Positions 49,701-62,639 of a stretch of 64,000 bases of DNA are shown here, piece after piece. A model generated the notes under the pieces. The model saw only the letters and a list, made by a program, of their open reading frames with translations, was not told the DNA's origin and ran no database searches. Source of the DNA: Epiperipatus broadwayi (Eukaryota; Onychophora; Udeonychophora; Euonychophora; Peripatidae); assembly GCA_028023455.1 (NCBI GenBank), contig JAQFVV010012447.1:374001-438000 (forward strand). The letters are read 5' to 3'. Position numbers and translations under genes: made by a program. Position 1 is the first letter of the stretch. The number at the start of each line of letters is the position of its first letter.

Positions 49701-52184
49701 TTTAGAAGATTAATTATTATATATTCCAATATTGCTTAAGTTATCTTTTGACCAATGCTGTTAAAGATCATCAGATCAAAATACAGATATAGTACAAAGA
49801 TTTAAAATCTTCACAGACACTTGAAATATATGACTAAAGATGCAGATATTTTTAAGAAACACACATATAGATATATATGTAAATAGTGACTTTTATTTAT
49901 CACTTTTATAAGAACAGAAAATAAATTGATAGAATGTATGCTTATTAAAAATTATAGTTCATTGAAATATAATAATAATTTAAAAGTTAGCTTTTAATAA
50001 AAGTCAAGCATTATAATTCAAAATAATGCATATTAATTGCAAAGTGTGTGGATATATATAAAATGTAATATATATTATAACCTTTAGCTTTGGCAGAAAC
50101 TAAATGTCAAGTTAAATTTTGTGCTAAGACATCTAAAAAAATTATATATAGAAAATTACTATATCAGTATTTTTATCTGTTGTACAGCTGTAAAATAATT
50201 TTTACACAGCTTAAATTACAATAGTTTTCAGCTTAAATAAGTGTTTATCATACTAAAGTCTTTAAATTTTTAAATTGCTGGTAATGTAGATGATAAATAA
50301 TGGATTTTAAGTTAGTAATACTAATTTAATCATTTAAAATATTTTAAAAAGTTTTTTAAGACTTGGAAATCAGGTTCAAACCCTATATTTTGGTTTGCTG
50401 GTATTTAAATTAAGGTTATAATATTTTAATTCATTTTAATTTTAACACAATATTATAATTAAATAATTTAAATTTATTTACTTGAAAAGAATTAATAAAG
50501 CTCCCAATAAATAATAGAATTTTTAAAAGTAATGGATAGATGAATGCCTAAATAAATGAGCAAATAGAAGTTTTAAATTTTATCATTATTTAATTTAAAA
50601 TATTATTTAATGTCTAGTTTTAAAAGATAGTTTTAAATCTATTCTGAGAGACTTGTCTAGATTTAAATAATAATAAATAAATATATTAAATATTATTTGT
50701 AATATTTGTTTTATTTAAATAATGTAAATTTTAATTGTATATTTTTATTTTATCCTGGTATCTGTAATTTTCAGTAATTATTTTATTTGTATCCAGGAAG
50801 TGTTTTTACCTAATTTTGGTTTGTCTAGACAAGATGAAGTTCATTTATTTTAAAATTGAATATTAATTAAGTAAATTTTTACCACACAACTTTTACTGGT
50901 TACAATGGATCAGAATTTGAATTAATAAGGGAAGAGGTTATAGGTTAAAAGATTAATCAAATGACTTGAAAAGTGGAAACATGACTACTGATATAAATGA
51001 AGTGAAATTGACACCTGACTTTATTATTATTATTATTATTATTATCAGTCCTCAATCAAATTTAATTTAATTTTTATTTGTAGCAGTTGAATTTTAAAAA
51101 CTCCAGTTAAATTTTAAAAGTGTAATTTTATTTAACATTTTTATTTTTGTAGCTTATGTAGGTTAGGGTAATTAAAAAAATGTCTGCACACAAGTATTTT
51201 AACTAAAACACCCAAAAAACCTGAAATTTTTATACCTGCCAGTTGTAGTGGTAAGATCATTTAGTTATTGCAATGTTTAGGATGTTATCTTTTAAATTTT
51301 ATATGTTGGAGAACTTCAATAATTATTATTATTGCCATTATAATGACATAAGAGCTACTGTCAATTTCAAGGCTTGCAAGAACATCTGTTTTAAATCTAA
51401 ATTGCCACAATATATTTACATTTCTTGAAATCAATTATGACATTAAAATATTAATAATTATCTTGATACTTTATTTAAAAATATTCATTTCATATTAAAT
51501 ATTATCCAGAATTTATTTACTTCTAATAAAAGACTTTTAATTTCAGGATAAAAACTATATTTATTATGATGAGTATTTTATCAGATGTTTATACAATTAT
51601 TTTAAGTCTACAAAAGATAATGTTTAATTTTATCATAATAATATTATACTTTAGTGAATAATTTATTAGTGCTGTTATTCTAATAAAAGATATATTCTTA
51701 AATGAAAATGGCATGAAAGAATTTATTTATTATGATTATATCTGTTTTCTCCTCTTGAAAAAAAAAAATCACATTCTCAAGACAGGGTAATAAAATAAAA
51801 TCAACTTGCAACAAACTATTTAATAAATATTATGAAGAATTTAAAAGTTTTCATTTTATAAAATGGAAATATTAAATATTCCTGAAAATAATTTATTTGA
51901 ATTGACTTTAAATGAACTTTGTCTGCATTAATATTTAAATCTTGCAAGTTCCTTTTCTCCCTGAGCATTACTATGGAGACTATTGTGGTCATAAATATTA
52001 TATTTAGAAATAAGTATTTTTTATATAAATACTTTATAATGTTGGAGGAATATAATTTAATGGAAGTATTCTCCTGCAAAGTATTCTTATAGTTATTACA
52101 AATTAAGACAATTTGTATGATGCATTAATTTGAAAAACTTGAATTTAAATATTAGTGACTATTGATTGCAACTTAATAAACATA
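49701..52184. other. AT-rich intron DNA, no feature
   Basis: Only short ATT runs (51021-51046) and poly-A tracts. The 87-codon minus frame at 51816-52079 has no motif. Confidence 0.5.
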
Positions 52185-52350
52185 TCATCAACCATTATTA
52201 GTCCACTGCAGGATGAAGGTCTCATAATTTAAATTTATGGATACTTGTTTGACTGGCCATACATTTATTTATTAATTGCTAACATATAATCATCTGGAGT
52301 TTTCATTAAGGATCTGGAAGCATTTTCATATGTTATAGTTGATATTCTAA
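52185..52350. repeat. LINE 3'-tail fragment
   Basis: CATCATCAACCATTATTAG then TCCACTGCAGGATGAAGGTC is a string shared, from memory, by the 3' ends of several animal LINEs, where it precedes a conserved untranslated tail. Compare 40938-40980. Confidence 0.5.
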
Positions 52351-53730
52351 ATTTTGATATATTAATTATATCATATTTTATGATGAATATACTTGCTGTC
52401 CACAAGACTTTTTTTCCAAATTTACCTACTCACATTCCAGTATAATAGTTATGGAAAGAAAAAAGAAGAAAGCAGAAGGACTTTATTTTATTATCTGTTT
52501 GATGGTAAAAAGGTTGAATTTTATTTGTATTTATAATTTTTGTATACCATGTTTTATTTCATGTGCATATGCTATATATTGAAATGCTCTAAGTAAAAGT
52601 TCTCAAGTGTAGTAATTTATCATATTTTCATGTTTTAAAATAGTATGTGTTCTCTTGTTACATATGAATTATTTATTTATAAAGGTATATCATTATGCTG
52701 TAAGCTGAATAAGTAGATGTATATTTTTGTTATTTATTTTATCCTTATTTATTGCATAATGTTGATAAACCATATTTGGCATTAGTTATTATTTATTGTC
52801 TTTTACATTTGTTGGCTATAGTATTTTTATTAGTGATAGTAGATTTGTTCTCTCTCTATTTTCAGAATGCTTATTTATGCCAAATGTTTAGAGATAGTGC
52901 ATTAGTCATTCTCTTATCATCTTGCTAGTTTATTTTACAAGAGATAGTAGTATTACGATCTCACATATTTTGTTTTGCTAGTGAAAGTATTCTCATATGC
53001 ATATATTTTTTGAGATATTAACTTAGGCTTTCTCTATTTTAGGGCAATTCCTATTTGATATTTTTGTCCCTGATGTGCATTCTCATTATTTTTCCCAACT
53101 AGTGATAAAGTTCTAAATCTTTTATTAGCCTTCAAAATATATGCATTTTTATGAGTTATGCCATCATACTTTTATTTTGCCTTAATTAATTATTTGAATA
53201 TGGATTTTGTTTGTAGTTTGTAATATGTTTAGTAAAGCATGGATAATATTTTATGATGGTTTTACTTAACATTTTACTGGTTTTATCAAAGTACTGAGGA
53301 ATTTTACCCTTACCTCTATAGCATTATTGGATGGCTTAGAAGTGAATAATTCATTGTAGATATGTAAATACTATATTTAAGCTTTGCTAATAATGAGAAC
53401 AAAATATGATAAATAATTAATTTAAAATTTTTAAAAGTTTATTTAGGCATAAATTGACAATGTACATCTTTCTTATCACTCTTTCATCACTGGATTGGTA
53501 AGTTATTATTATTATTGAGTATGTTAAATATTTATAAAAGAGACACTACTTATATAAAAATTATTATCATTGTATAAACACATTGATAAGTGAGAACATT
53601 TTAATAATTAGACAATAGAAAGTTTATTTTAATCTGCTGAATTATTGTGTAAATCCAATTGAATTTTTTAAAAATAAAATGTGATGTAAATTTTTAATCC
53701 TTCTGTTATAAATTTTGAAGAAGTAACATT
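52351..53730. other. AT-rich intron DNA
   Basis: Nothing recognised. Confidence 0.4.
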
Positions 53731-53775
53731 CTGAAAGCCTTTGACTCAGTGAACTAAAATATGGAGTATTTGTAA
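53731..53775 (+). pseudogene. RT motif A scrap
   Basis: LKAFDSVN then a stop and NMEYL matches the D-x-x-K-A-F-D-S-V-N core of LINE RT. The flanks are too decayed to extend it, so only this short block is supported. Confidence 0.4.
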
Positions 53776-54333
53776 TTTTTTCTTTGTTTTTCTGTAGAAT
53801 AATTATTTGTTTTTGCTATTTAAGAAACTTATCATAGTCGTTTGTTCATATCATTCCACTTATTAACCAGAAATCATTCCACATATTGACTAGAAATCTA
53901 AATACTTATAAAATATTATAAATTATTTTAAGTGTATTTGCTAAAAGAGTGCATGAACATTGAAAATAATAAGAGTCACTTTATCAAATTATTTAAATAT
54001 TGGGATTACATCTAAGAAAGATGTATTTTGCTTAATAAAAAATTATAATTTGATTTATTACTTTAAATCACATTAATTCGATTTGCTTATTTCACATCAC
54101 TGTATATATTTATTTTAAAATCATTTTCATATTTGAAGATCATATTTATTATAATATGATAAAATTTGATTTTACAAAAACCTAGCTTATATTTAGGATG
54201 TTTAAGTATATTTATTCTCGGATATTTAGAATGGCTATAAAATCCCTTACCCATTCTTAACATCTAAATGTAATCCTAGATTATTCATTATCTTACTAAT
54301 ACACTGTACAGGCTTACACACACCTGCACATAT

Positions 54334-54520
54334 ATAATATATAAGGGATTCGAACTCAGAGTTTTACACGACCCTTAACTTCCCATGCCATCTCATATGC
54401 TGACCCACCTGATCATATACATGTTGAAAAGATAAACAATCACCAATATTCGTATTTCATGCTAAACCAGCAGTTATCATTTGGTCCAGATTACTATCTC
54501 CACACATATAAACAATCAGT
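54334..54520. repeat. Foldback family C, half copy
   Basis: AAGGGATTCGAACTCAGAG, CCATGCCATCTCATATG, GAAAAGATAAACAATCACCA and CATGCTAAACCAGCAG follow the order of the left half of copies at 3499 and 32847. No right arm seen. GGATTCGAAC is close to an inverted tRNA T-arm. Confidence 0.65.
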
Positions 54521-55576
54521 GCTCAGCTTTATCTTATTCTAAAATTAAGAGATCATGTTTTATTTTATTTAAGTTAGCAATAGTAGGTTAGTATTATAAT
54601 TGTGATAAGACATTAACTTACGGAAGTATATTTCTTATTTAAGTTGTTAACTATGATTTCGTTCCATATTGAATAAACCTGAATAGTCATAGAGAATTTA
54701 TTTTATAATTTAAATATGAACATATTACCTTGAGATATTCTTATTTGTTTAATAAACCATATTTCAGTTTATTTTGATAATAAAGAAATTACATTCAGAA
54801 GATATATCTTAAGTGGCATAAATTTTCAAAGAAACATTTTAAATTTTATAAGAATTAAATAATGTTTTTAATCTGATCAGAGCAGATGGTATGCTTAGAA
54901 GATATTTATAGGATGTATAATAAGGAGGGTAATTGTAGAAAATGTTGGTAGAAGAAAGAAATTTAAATGTAACCTCAATGGCATATGCTCACAATATTAA
55001 AAGTTTTTTTGTTTATATGTGTTAGAGTTGGTTGAGATTTCTCCTTCTCTTGAATTATAAGGCATGTTGCTTCATATTGTTGTAATAATTTATTATTATG
55101 CTTATCTCTATACATTTTTTTATTATAGCATATGACATTTATTGTATAAACCCACTGAGCTTAACTATTATCGAGAGATATTTTAGCCTGTACGTCTGCA
55201 CGCTTCAAGTGTTGTTATAGCCTTTTGTTGATCATCACGGTCTTTCTCTCCGTTCATCTTTTCTGGGTTACAATATATATTATAATAATTAAACTTTTTT
55301 TTTTTAAAAAAAAAAAACAAAATTAATATTCGTATATAATTAGAGATATTTTTTAAAAAATAAATAATCTTAACTAATTAATTTGTTATATATCTTTTTT
55401 TTGTTATGAAGCGTTAAATAAATAAATAAATGAAATGATGTTTATTTGATTACGACTAATTTTACAACTTCAATTATCTTAGAAAATATTAAATTACAAA
55501 TCTCTATTTAAACTATTAGGATTTTTAATAGAAAATTTAAACAAAACAGAACGTATTTTTTTTTTTTTGTATTTTT
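54521..55576. other. AT-rich intron DNA
   Basis: 55140-55270 is less AT-rich (contains TACGTCTGCACGCTTCAAGT). A T-run/A-run head-to-head tract lies at 55295-55318. No gene. Confidence 0.4.
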
Positions 55577-55955
55577 TTATTGGACTATTTTCATCATCTA
55601 ATATGAGTATTGAATATCTTTAGAAAAATTTAACTTTATTTAAATATTTCAAATGCATTCAACTGTTAGTAATATCACATCAAACAGGTTAGTATATGAA
55701 ATTTCTATTGACTGCTACTTTGGCAGTATGGATCTAAGGACCCAAGTTCGAATCCCACGCTAGTACTGTCACTGGTCAGGCCAGCAACACTTGAAGAAAA
55801 GGGAAGAATAATACCTCTCAAAACATTGTGCATATACTAACCTGTTGATGTGCTATTACTAACAGTTGAATGTATTTGGAATATTTAAATAAAGTTAAAT
55901 TTTTCCAAAGACATTCAATACTCATATTAGATGATGGAAATAGTCCAATATAAAA
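55577..55955. mobile_element. Long-hairpin element, family I, copy 2
   Basis: Arms of ~118 bp (55577-55695 and 55838-55955), about 90% identical by eye: TATTGGACTATTTTCATC at one end, GATGGAAATAGTCCAATA at the other. The centre has CCAAGTTCGAATCCCAC (B-box-like), then TACTGTCACTGGTCAGGCCA and GCAACACTTGAAGAA. The last blocks match the inverted left half of 23742-24172. No ORF. The centre looks like a tRNA-headed SINE piece captured between inverted arms. Confidence 0.8.
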
Positions 55956-56157
55956 ATACAACTAAAACAGTTTTTTGTTTGCAAAAAAATAATGCAAATT
56001 TGAGGGTAGAAAATATTTTTTTTTGTAAAAAAGAGAGATAATATATGATTGCCAATATCATTTTTAATAACACTGATTTGAATCTGAATTCGGGATTAAT
56101 AAAAAGAAACATTAAGCGATGGAAAATGACAGATGCATATCTGACAGATCATAAAAT

Positions 56158-56575
56158 GCAAGCTTAAAGCAAGTTATGAAATTTATAACTTGTTTTGATT
56201 ATCATAAATGTACCTTTGAAGGTTTTTGCAATGCTATATATTGCAGAGGCTGTTACTATATGGTGAAACTGAACTGATTTCAGACCCATATAGCTATCTA
56301 GTTTGTTAATCTGGGTTTGAAGACATTACATGTCTGATAAATTCATGCTTTCAAACTGATAGAAACGTGTTTGATAAGTGCTGACTTTAGAGTTGGTATT
56401 TAGATCTAGTTTCTAGTCTCCCAACCCTTCACCGACATGAGCCAATAAGGTCGAAACCAGCTGGTCTGGAGGTGGATGACAACGATAGAGATTTTGAATT
56501 CTATCTCTTTCTGCATTTCTGTAAACAAAGCTTGTTAGGAGCTATTGGTAAAGGTCCATCTAGTGATCATATATA
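56158..56575. mobile_element. Family D-related SINE-like element
   Basis: Starts GCAAGCTTAAAGCAAGTTAT and ends AAAGCTTGTTAGGAGCTATT and GGTCCATCTAGTGATC. The interior has GTTGGTATTTAGATCTAGT, CTTCACCGACATGAGCC and AAGGTCGAAACCAGCTGGTC, parallel to the core of 38440-38480. It lies ~360 bp upstream of exon C. Both end motifs recur at 29775-29870. Confidence 0.6.
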
Positions 56576-56936
56576 TATATATGCATGTTGAAAATCTGTA
56601 TAATCTACATGTATAGATGGATTTTCATAATATATATGCACAGTAAAGAAAAGAATTAAAATGCAAAAATTTAATATTTTTTTATTAATTTTAAAACAAG
56701 AGTAACTGGAAGCGCGATTTGTACCTTTAGGGTTTAGAGCGATATGCGTTTATAAAATACAACTCCTTGATTGATTTATTTTTTTTCAGATAATTTTCTT
56801 AGATTATTTAATTGTATTGAAACTAATATTACTTTATCAAAAATGTATATTGTAGCACAATTTTATTAAAATATTTTGTTATATATAATACTTTTAAAAT
56901 CGGGGTGTATACAAATATATAACTTTTTTGTTTTAG

Positions 56937-57028
56937 TTTCTTGAACATATATATCAACTTTTGGATTTGGATAGCAAAAATGGACTTGTTCAAGAAGAGC
57001 TGATTAGTAATTTATCCAGACTGAGGCT
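56937..57028 (+). CDS. EF-hand-like gene, internal exon C
   Basis: 92-bp exon with acceptor TTTTTTGTTTTAG (ends 56936) and donor CT/GTAAGT at 57029. Phase 0 from exon B gives the only open frame: FLEHIYQLLDLDSKNGLVQE then ELISNLSRLR and two bases of Leu. DLDSKNGLVQEE resembles an EF-hand loop, with D at 1 and 3, L at 8 and E at 12, though N-G fall at 6-7 instead of G at 6. The flanking helices are well formed. With exon A it suggests a protein with at least two divergent EF-hands ~65 residues apart. Confidence 0.78.
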
Positions 57029-58132
57029 GTAAGTACGATTTGTCATTAATCTTTTATAATAAATGAGTTTTTAAATCAATGCAACATGAAACAAAATATA
57101 CAAATCATTACTTATAAATAAGAGCATTAGGTGACATCTTGAATAATTTTTTTTTTAAATCACTTCCATCTATTTTAAGGCAAGACTCTTAATATACATA
57201 TTTTATATAAAGATCATTATATAATTATGTGTTTCTTTGGTTAATTTTTTATTATTATGTATAATAAAATGGGAATTCATTTTTATATTATATGATCAAT
57301 TATTTTTGGACAATAAAATATGATTCAAACTTCGAAATAAAAGTTGAGCATAGCAGATCAATTAAATAATTGAAAGATTTATTTCCTGAGAGTTTATAAG
57401 AAATTTGAGTATTGTAGGTGGCATAACTGGATCAGAATTCATGGGTCTGGATCTATAGTCTTTCACTCTATTACTGCTAAAATATTGATTGTTTTAGCAA
57501 TATTATTGCTTATATTTTAGTATTCGAAGATATATGAGATCACTGTTTATAAACAGATAAAACATTTAATTTTCACACACACATACATGTATATACATAT
57601 TAAATATTTACTTTTTAAAATATTTTTAAATTTTTAAAAAGTTTCGTTTTTAATTTATGGAATTTATTAAGAATGTGTATATGTTTGAAACATTTATAAA
57701 TAATGATAATTATATGTACATATATATATTAGATAAATTATTGTATGAAATAATTGCAATACAATTATTTTTGATCTGAAGAAGACTGCTAGTTAGTCGA
57801 AACTGTCATATGTATTAAATAAAGCGTTGTAAAAGTGCATTTTGAGAAGGGATTTTTTTGTGAAGGTTTTATAGAAGCAATGAAATAAAAATGAAAGATT
57901 TTAGACATCTTGAAAGAATGTCATAATAGTATCAACTTAGATCAACTGTAAATAAAATAAATATTAAAGCATAAAATAAAATTGTTTTTGATAATAAATA
58001 ATAACATTTATCTTTTGTTATTCATTAGTACTAAAAAAGACATACTTTTTCTTTTAGAACATAGATGCTAATATATTGACTTCAAATAATAGCAAAATTC
58101 TAGTGTATGTATCTACTTTTCATATTTTCTAG
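57029..58132. other. Intron 3 of the EF-hand gene
   Basis: 57366-57485 (minus) is a SINE family B copy: AGAGTGAAAGACTATAGATC, then CAAATTTCTTATAAACTCTC, as at 38918-39035. At 57775-57830 CTGAAGAAGACTGC and GTCGAAACTG are followed by AATAAA, a module like the D core. The rest is AT-rich. Confidence 0.5.
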
Positions 58133-58196
58133 TGCCACAAAGGATATTAACATGGAGAATTATGTAAATTTTTATTATAAATGGATTTTTTTTTAA
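58133..58196 (+). CDS. EF-hand-like gene, possible terminal exon
   Basis: After acceptor CATATTTTCTAG (ends 58132) the phase from exon C completes Leu and reads ATKDINMENYVNFYYKW then IFF and TAA. DINMENYVNFY has the look of the second half of an EF-hand, which supports it as a real exon. AATAAA at 58221 could be the poly-A signal, but such hexamers are frequent in AT-rich DNA. A different, more distal terminal exon cannot be excluded. Confidence 0.45.
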
Positions 58197-59099
58197 AATA
58201 TTAATTTCTTAACTTACATAAATAAAAACAATTTTATTGACTTATATTAACAAAGTATATATAAAAAAGATATATTTTATTCAATAATTATGTAAAGAAG
58301 TGTGGACTGATCTTAATGTATGATGGATAATGCATTCCTCATTCAAATCTGTTGAGTGAGACTTTGAAATTTTTTTAAATAATGAAATTTAGGCAATCTT
58401 AAGATACTTTTCTACATATCTGGCTATAACCATACTAACCACCAATCCAGTTATTGGTGAGTAAATGTGTAACTAGTTGATTTTGGCTTGATATTAAACA
58501 CTCATGCCAATCTGTTTGATAAATGAAGGTTAATGTATTATCACAAAACAGTAATATAATAACAATTTGAAAATAGACTTCACCACTATTGACAGAGAGA
58601 TCTTACTAGTAAAAATAATGAAGCCATGGCTTATCTTTAAGAAAGATGCCAACTTTCAATAACAATTTTAGATGTATAAATGTTAATTTTTTAGAGAAAA
58701 ATAAGGAAAGAAATTAGCAAAAGAAAATTCTGAAAAAAATTAGATCCTATCAGAGAATGATGTCCAGGAATTATAAAATGCCATGAATATTATAGATTGG
58801 TAAAAAAAAAAAAAAAAAAAAGACGATTAAAATTATCGTAAAAAAGTCTTAATTAAAGATAATTAATATTTTTCAAATAACTTTTTTAAAAAAATATTTT
58901 TATATTGCTTATAGTTGTCAATCAAACCCTTTAGACTGGCTACATGCAACCCATGGGCAAGATTTTGAATAGCTCTGTTTTAATCATATATTTTTTATGA
59001 TTAGTCATTATAATGTCTTATTATAAATTTAATTTATAATAATACCACATCAATGCCATTTGACTTTCTCATATACATCTAAAAGCATGACTTTATCAT
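58197..59099. other. AT-rich DNA downstream of the EF-hand gene
   Basis: A poly-A run lies at about 58803-58820. No feature recognised. Confidence 0.4.
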
Positions 59100-59510
59100 T
59101 CTTCTCTACTGCCATCTATTGTGAGCTTAGGTGGTCACTGGACATTCGATAGTATAGTGCTATAAAAATATCTCCAGATCATTTTCTGTTTTTATCTTTA
59201 CCAGTTTGAGACTACAATTTGAAAATGGAACTAAATATACTTAAGCATCTAGTTAGGGTTCACATCATATGTTTTTTTTTAATTTTTAGAATATTAGAAT
59301 GGATAGTATAAAGGAATAAAAGATAATTGCTAAATGCATAAGTGCATTAACTCCGACTTTGAATCCTAGTCTTCACTGAAGAAAGCAAAAGTCAGACAGA
59401 GTGTTTTATCTGGAGATGAGGATTTTATAGCATTGTGCCATCTGGTGTTCACTGATTGCTCAGGCTTACAGTAGATGGCTCTAGAGTAATATTTCCAGTA
59501 ACAGACATTT
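59100..59510. mobile_element. Foldback element, family D
   Basis: Left arm GCCATCTATTGTGAGCTTAG, then TAGTGCTATAAAAATATC and TCCAGAT. The right arm carries the inverse: ATCTGGAGATGAGGATTTTA, CACTGATTGCTCAGGC, TTACAGTAGATGGC. The centre near 59370 reads CTTCACTGAAGAAAGC and AAGTCAGACAG, the D core in decayed form. About 410 bp. Confidence 0.72.
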
Positions 59511-59534
59511 TTATCTAGATGCAATATGACAAGA

Positions 59535-59980
59535 ATGGGATAAAAGAATAGAAGTATTAATAAAAAATAGGGCGTTGGAGAGATGGAGAACTGATACGGA
59601 GAGTAAAAAGAGTTTAAATATATATAAAAGTAAACAGAATATTAGGTGCAAGTTAATTTATGATAATAGCAAGGAAGGTAGTTTACTGTTTAAAGCTTGA
59701 ACAAGATTGTTAGCAACAAGAGAATATACACATAAATGGAAGAATAAGGATGATTTAGTCTGCAAGTTATGTAAGAACGTCATGGAAAATATTAGGCATC
59801 TGTTAATTGAATGTAAATGCTTACAAGTAGAAAGGGTACAAACAATGAAGTTGTGGGAGAATAAATACAACCAAAGTGGTAATACAGAAAGTGAGTTCTT
59901 TGTTTTTATGCTGGGTTTGCAAAAAGATAAGAGGGATGTAGATGTAAAGACCATAGAGTGGACAAAGATAATGTTGTAAA
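59535..59980 (+). pseudogene. LINE C-terminal end with zinc knuckle, tick-like
   Basis: Text before a stop at 59697: RWRTDTESKKSLNIYKSKQN, DNSKEGSLLFKA. The 59707-59979 frame then reads ATREYTHKWKN, CKLCKNVMENIRHLLIEC and LQVERVQTMKLWENKY. C-x2-C-x8-H-x4-C is the LINE zinc knuckle, intact here. The layout matches, as remembered, the C-terminus of LINE proteins abundant in ticks. One in-frame stop at about 59698 and an upstream frame change; still the best preserved piece of this family in the window. RT domain not found upstream. Confidence 0.72.
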
Positions 59981-61680
59981 AATGGGATGGAGCAGGCTAG
60001 AGAAAAATATGGAAAAAAATTAGGGTGGGGAATGGAAAGACAAGGTAAGGGTGTTAACAGGTTTCCCTGGGCATAATGACTGAGATTTTTCTCATTCTGA
60101 TAAAGTAGAAACCATAGCGCACATCACATCAATACTGGAAAATTTTTTAAGTAAAAAATATAATAGATAAAATTTGATATTGTAAATATATTTTCAAATA
60201 ATTAAATGGCATCTGTCCCACATATTTAATTTCTCATGTGAATACTAAAAATTGTGATCAGTTACATTAATGAAATTGATCAATTTTTAAAATTTCAGTT
60301 TAAATATATTTAATACATAAGAAAGCAAATTTTAAAAAGGCATGGGTGTAACAAAAGAAAATCAAATAATAAAAAGATCAACTTTTACACTTTTCTTTAA
60401 GTATATTTTCACAAGATAAAATAAGTTTTAAAATGTCTTGAAATGTTATTCATGCTCTTACTAGTAATCCTTTATCCTTAGTCTTATATGTAGATTAATT
60501 TGGAAAGTTTGTTTGCTAGGCTATGGATTTTTGCTTTATAGTATTTGTTTTAAAAAATTGGTAATTTTTCATTAACATGAATAAAGATATGGGTCAACTA
60601 GTCAGAATAAAAATATATTACTCTATGAATTTTAAAAAAGCCCAAAAACATTACTTAAATCCATAAAACAGTAGCTACGATTAACTGTAAGAACATCTTA
60701 TAAATTATCTTGCTTTTAAATCAAGAAACTAAATTCTCCAATAGTAATTTTAATTTTTGATAATAAATTTAAACATTAATATTACTTGAAGATTGCTAAA
60801 AAATATTCACTAATTTATCTATTATGACTATCAGAAACAAAAAATTTAAAAGATAATTAATTTTATTGCAAAATAAATTTTACTATGAAACTAAATATAC
60901 AAATGAAATGATAAGAGATACCTTGCATGAAGAAACATTAAAATGTTTGGAACTTTAAAAATAAGTTTACTGTAAAAGACAACATATTTACCTAATACAA
61001 TGACCACCAAATATAATCTATAATATGTGATATCAGCAATGAAGTAGCTATTGTAAAAAAGGACCAAAAATGCATATGGACATCTGGGTGTTGTGGGTCT
61101 TTGGTTACATATATATTTTCAAGTTTTTATTTTTATCTGTACGTCTTTGACCTTAGCTCTATCCTACTGTAACCATCAATCTGCACAAATATTTTAAAAA
61201 GTATTAATTTATAATTTACACATATTAAAAAGTAGTTCTTTTGAAATTTCAGTAAGAGCCAAAAAATTTAAACTTCCCTACTGACAGTTTCCCTTTTTAA
61301 AATTTACATTGTACATGGTTGAATTTATTCCATAGAGAATCTATTCAAATAAAAATTACAACTATTCATCTAATGATGAATATAACTTATAAATTGTAAT
61401 TTTTAAAGTATAAATATATTATTTAAATATTAATTAACTGTTAACTATTTTTTTTGAAAAGAGTGATGTCCTATACTGCTAAAATTCAAATCTGATATAT
61501 TTGTCTCCTTTGCGTAAAAGACAGAATAAAAAGTTTAAAATTACAATACTAATATAAAATTTCTCAATTATATCCTTTTTTTTTTAAAAAAAAAAAAAAA
61601 TTATAAAGAAAGTATTTAATTTAATATAAACTCATGGGTATTACTAGCAACTTCATCTTCCGAAGAAATATTGCTGTAAA
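59981..61680. other. AT-rich DNA
   Basis: Poly-T/poly-A head-to-head tract at 61577-61602. No gene. Confidence 0.45.
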
Positions 61681-62060
61681 AATATTTATAAAAAAGAATC
61701 AAACCGCGCTATCGCAATTCATTGTCATCTTTAGCAGACTCGGGTAAAGATTTAGGTAAATTCTAATTCCAGAATTTAAAAAAAAAAAAAAAAGAAGAAA
61801 GATAAAATAATAAAGAATAAAAAAAATTAACGAGGTTTGTGAATATTATATATATATAAAAAAAACTAGTCTGTGAATGACTTTTTCTAGTACTTAACAT
61901 TTTGCGACGCTGCTTTAACTTCATATAATGAAAATGTTATGATTTGAATAAGCTCAATTGTGTATATCTCCTTTATATTATATTTTCCACCATATTTTCT
62001 CATTTTACGCACTCCATAACAGCCGGCGATAGTGAGAGAATTGGGATGGGTAACAATTAA
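61681..62060. other. CpG-containing segment, unassigned
   Basis: Several CpGs (AACCGCGCTATCGC near 61704, TTTTGCGACGC near 61900, CAGCCGGCGATAG near 62020) stand out in a region with very few. ATCAAACCGCGC is open for ~20 codons to a possible donor GTAAAT at 61757. Could be a promoter or first exon; not enough to call. Confidence 0.3.
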
Positions 62061-62639
62061 TTTGTTTTCTGACTTAAGGAAATTCTAAGATAACTGGGAG
62101 ATATTATTTTAAATAATAATTGGATTTACCAGTATATACATATAGTAGTTAACTTCTTTTTAATATTGTAACGGGAAGCTATTTAATATTCCATTTGATT
62201 TGATTTACGATAACGTTAATTTAAAAATATTTAAGTTTCTAGATTCGTATTTCCGTTAACTAATAATAAAATTCATAAAGCTTGTAATTTCATAATATCT
62301 TTAAGGTAGGGATAAAAAAAAAAAAGCTACAAAAATTGTTTAAAGATAGTCACTAGACGAATTACGAAAGTAGTTTTAATATACAGTATTAAAACTAGAA
62401 TAAGTAATCAATTAATTTTTCAATGAATCCTTAGCATACTTAGTTACCGATATATTTTGGATTATTCATTAATTTGATTAAGATTTTATTTCTAAATAAA
62501 AAGACAGATAATCGTTAAAATAAACATAGACTTGATATGTTCATAAACATAAAATTATTTAATATATGTTAGATTAAATAGATTATTTAATATACAAATA
62601 TATACATGAAAAAAGTTTCTTAATGCACTGGCGGTTTAT
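62061..62639. other. AT-rich DNA
   Basis: Nothing recognised. Confidence 0.4.
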
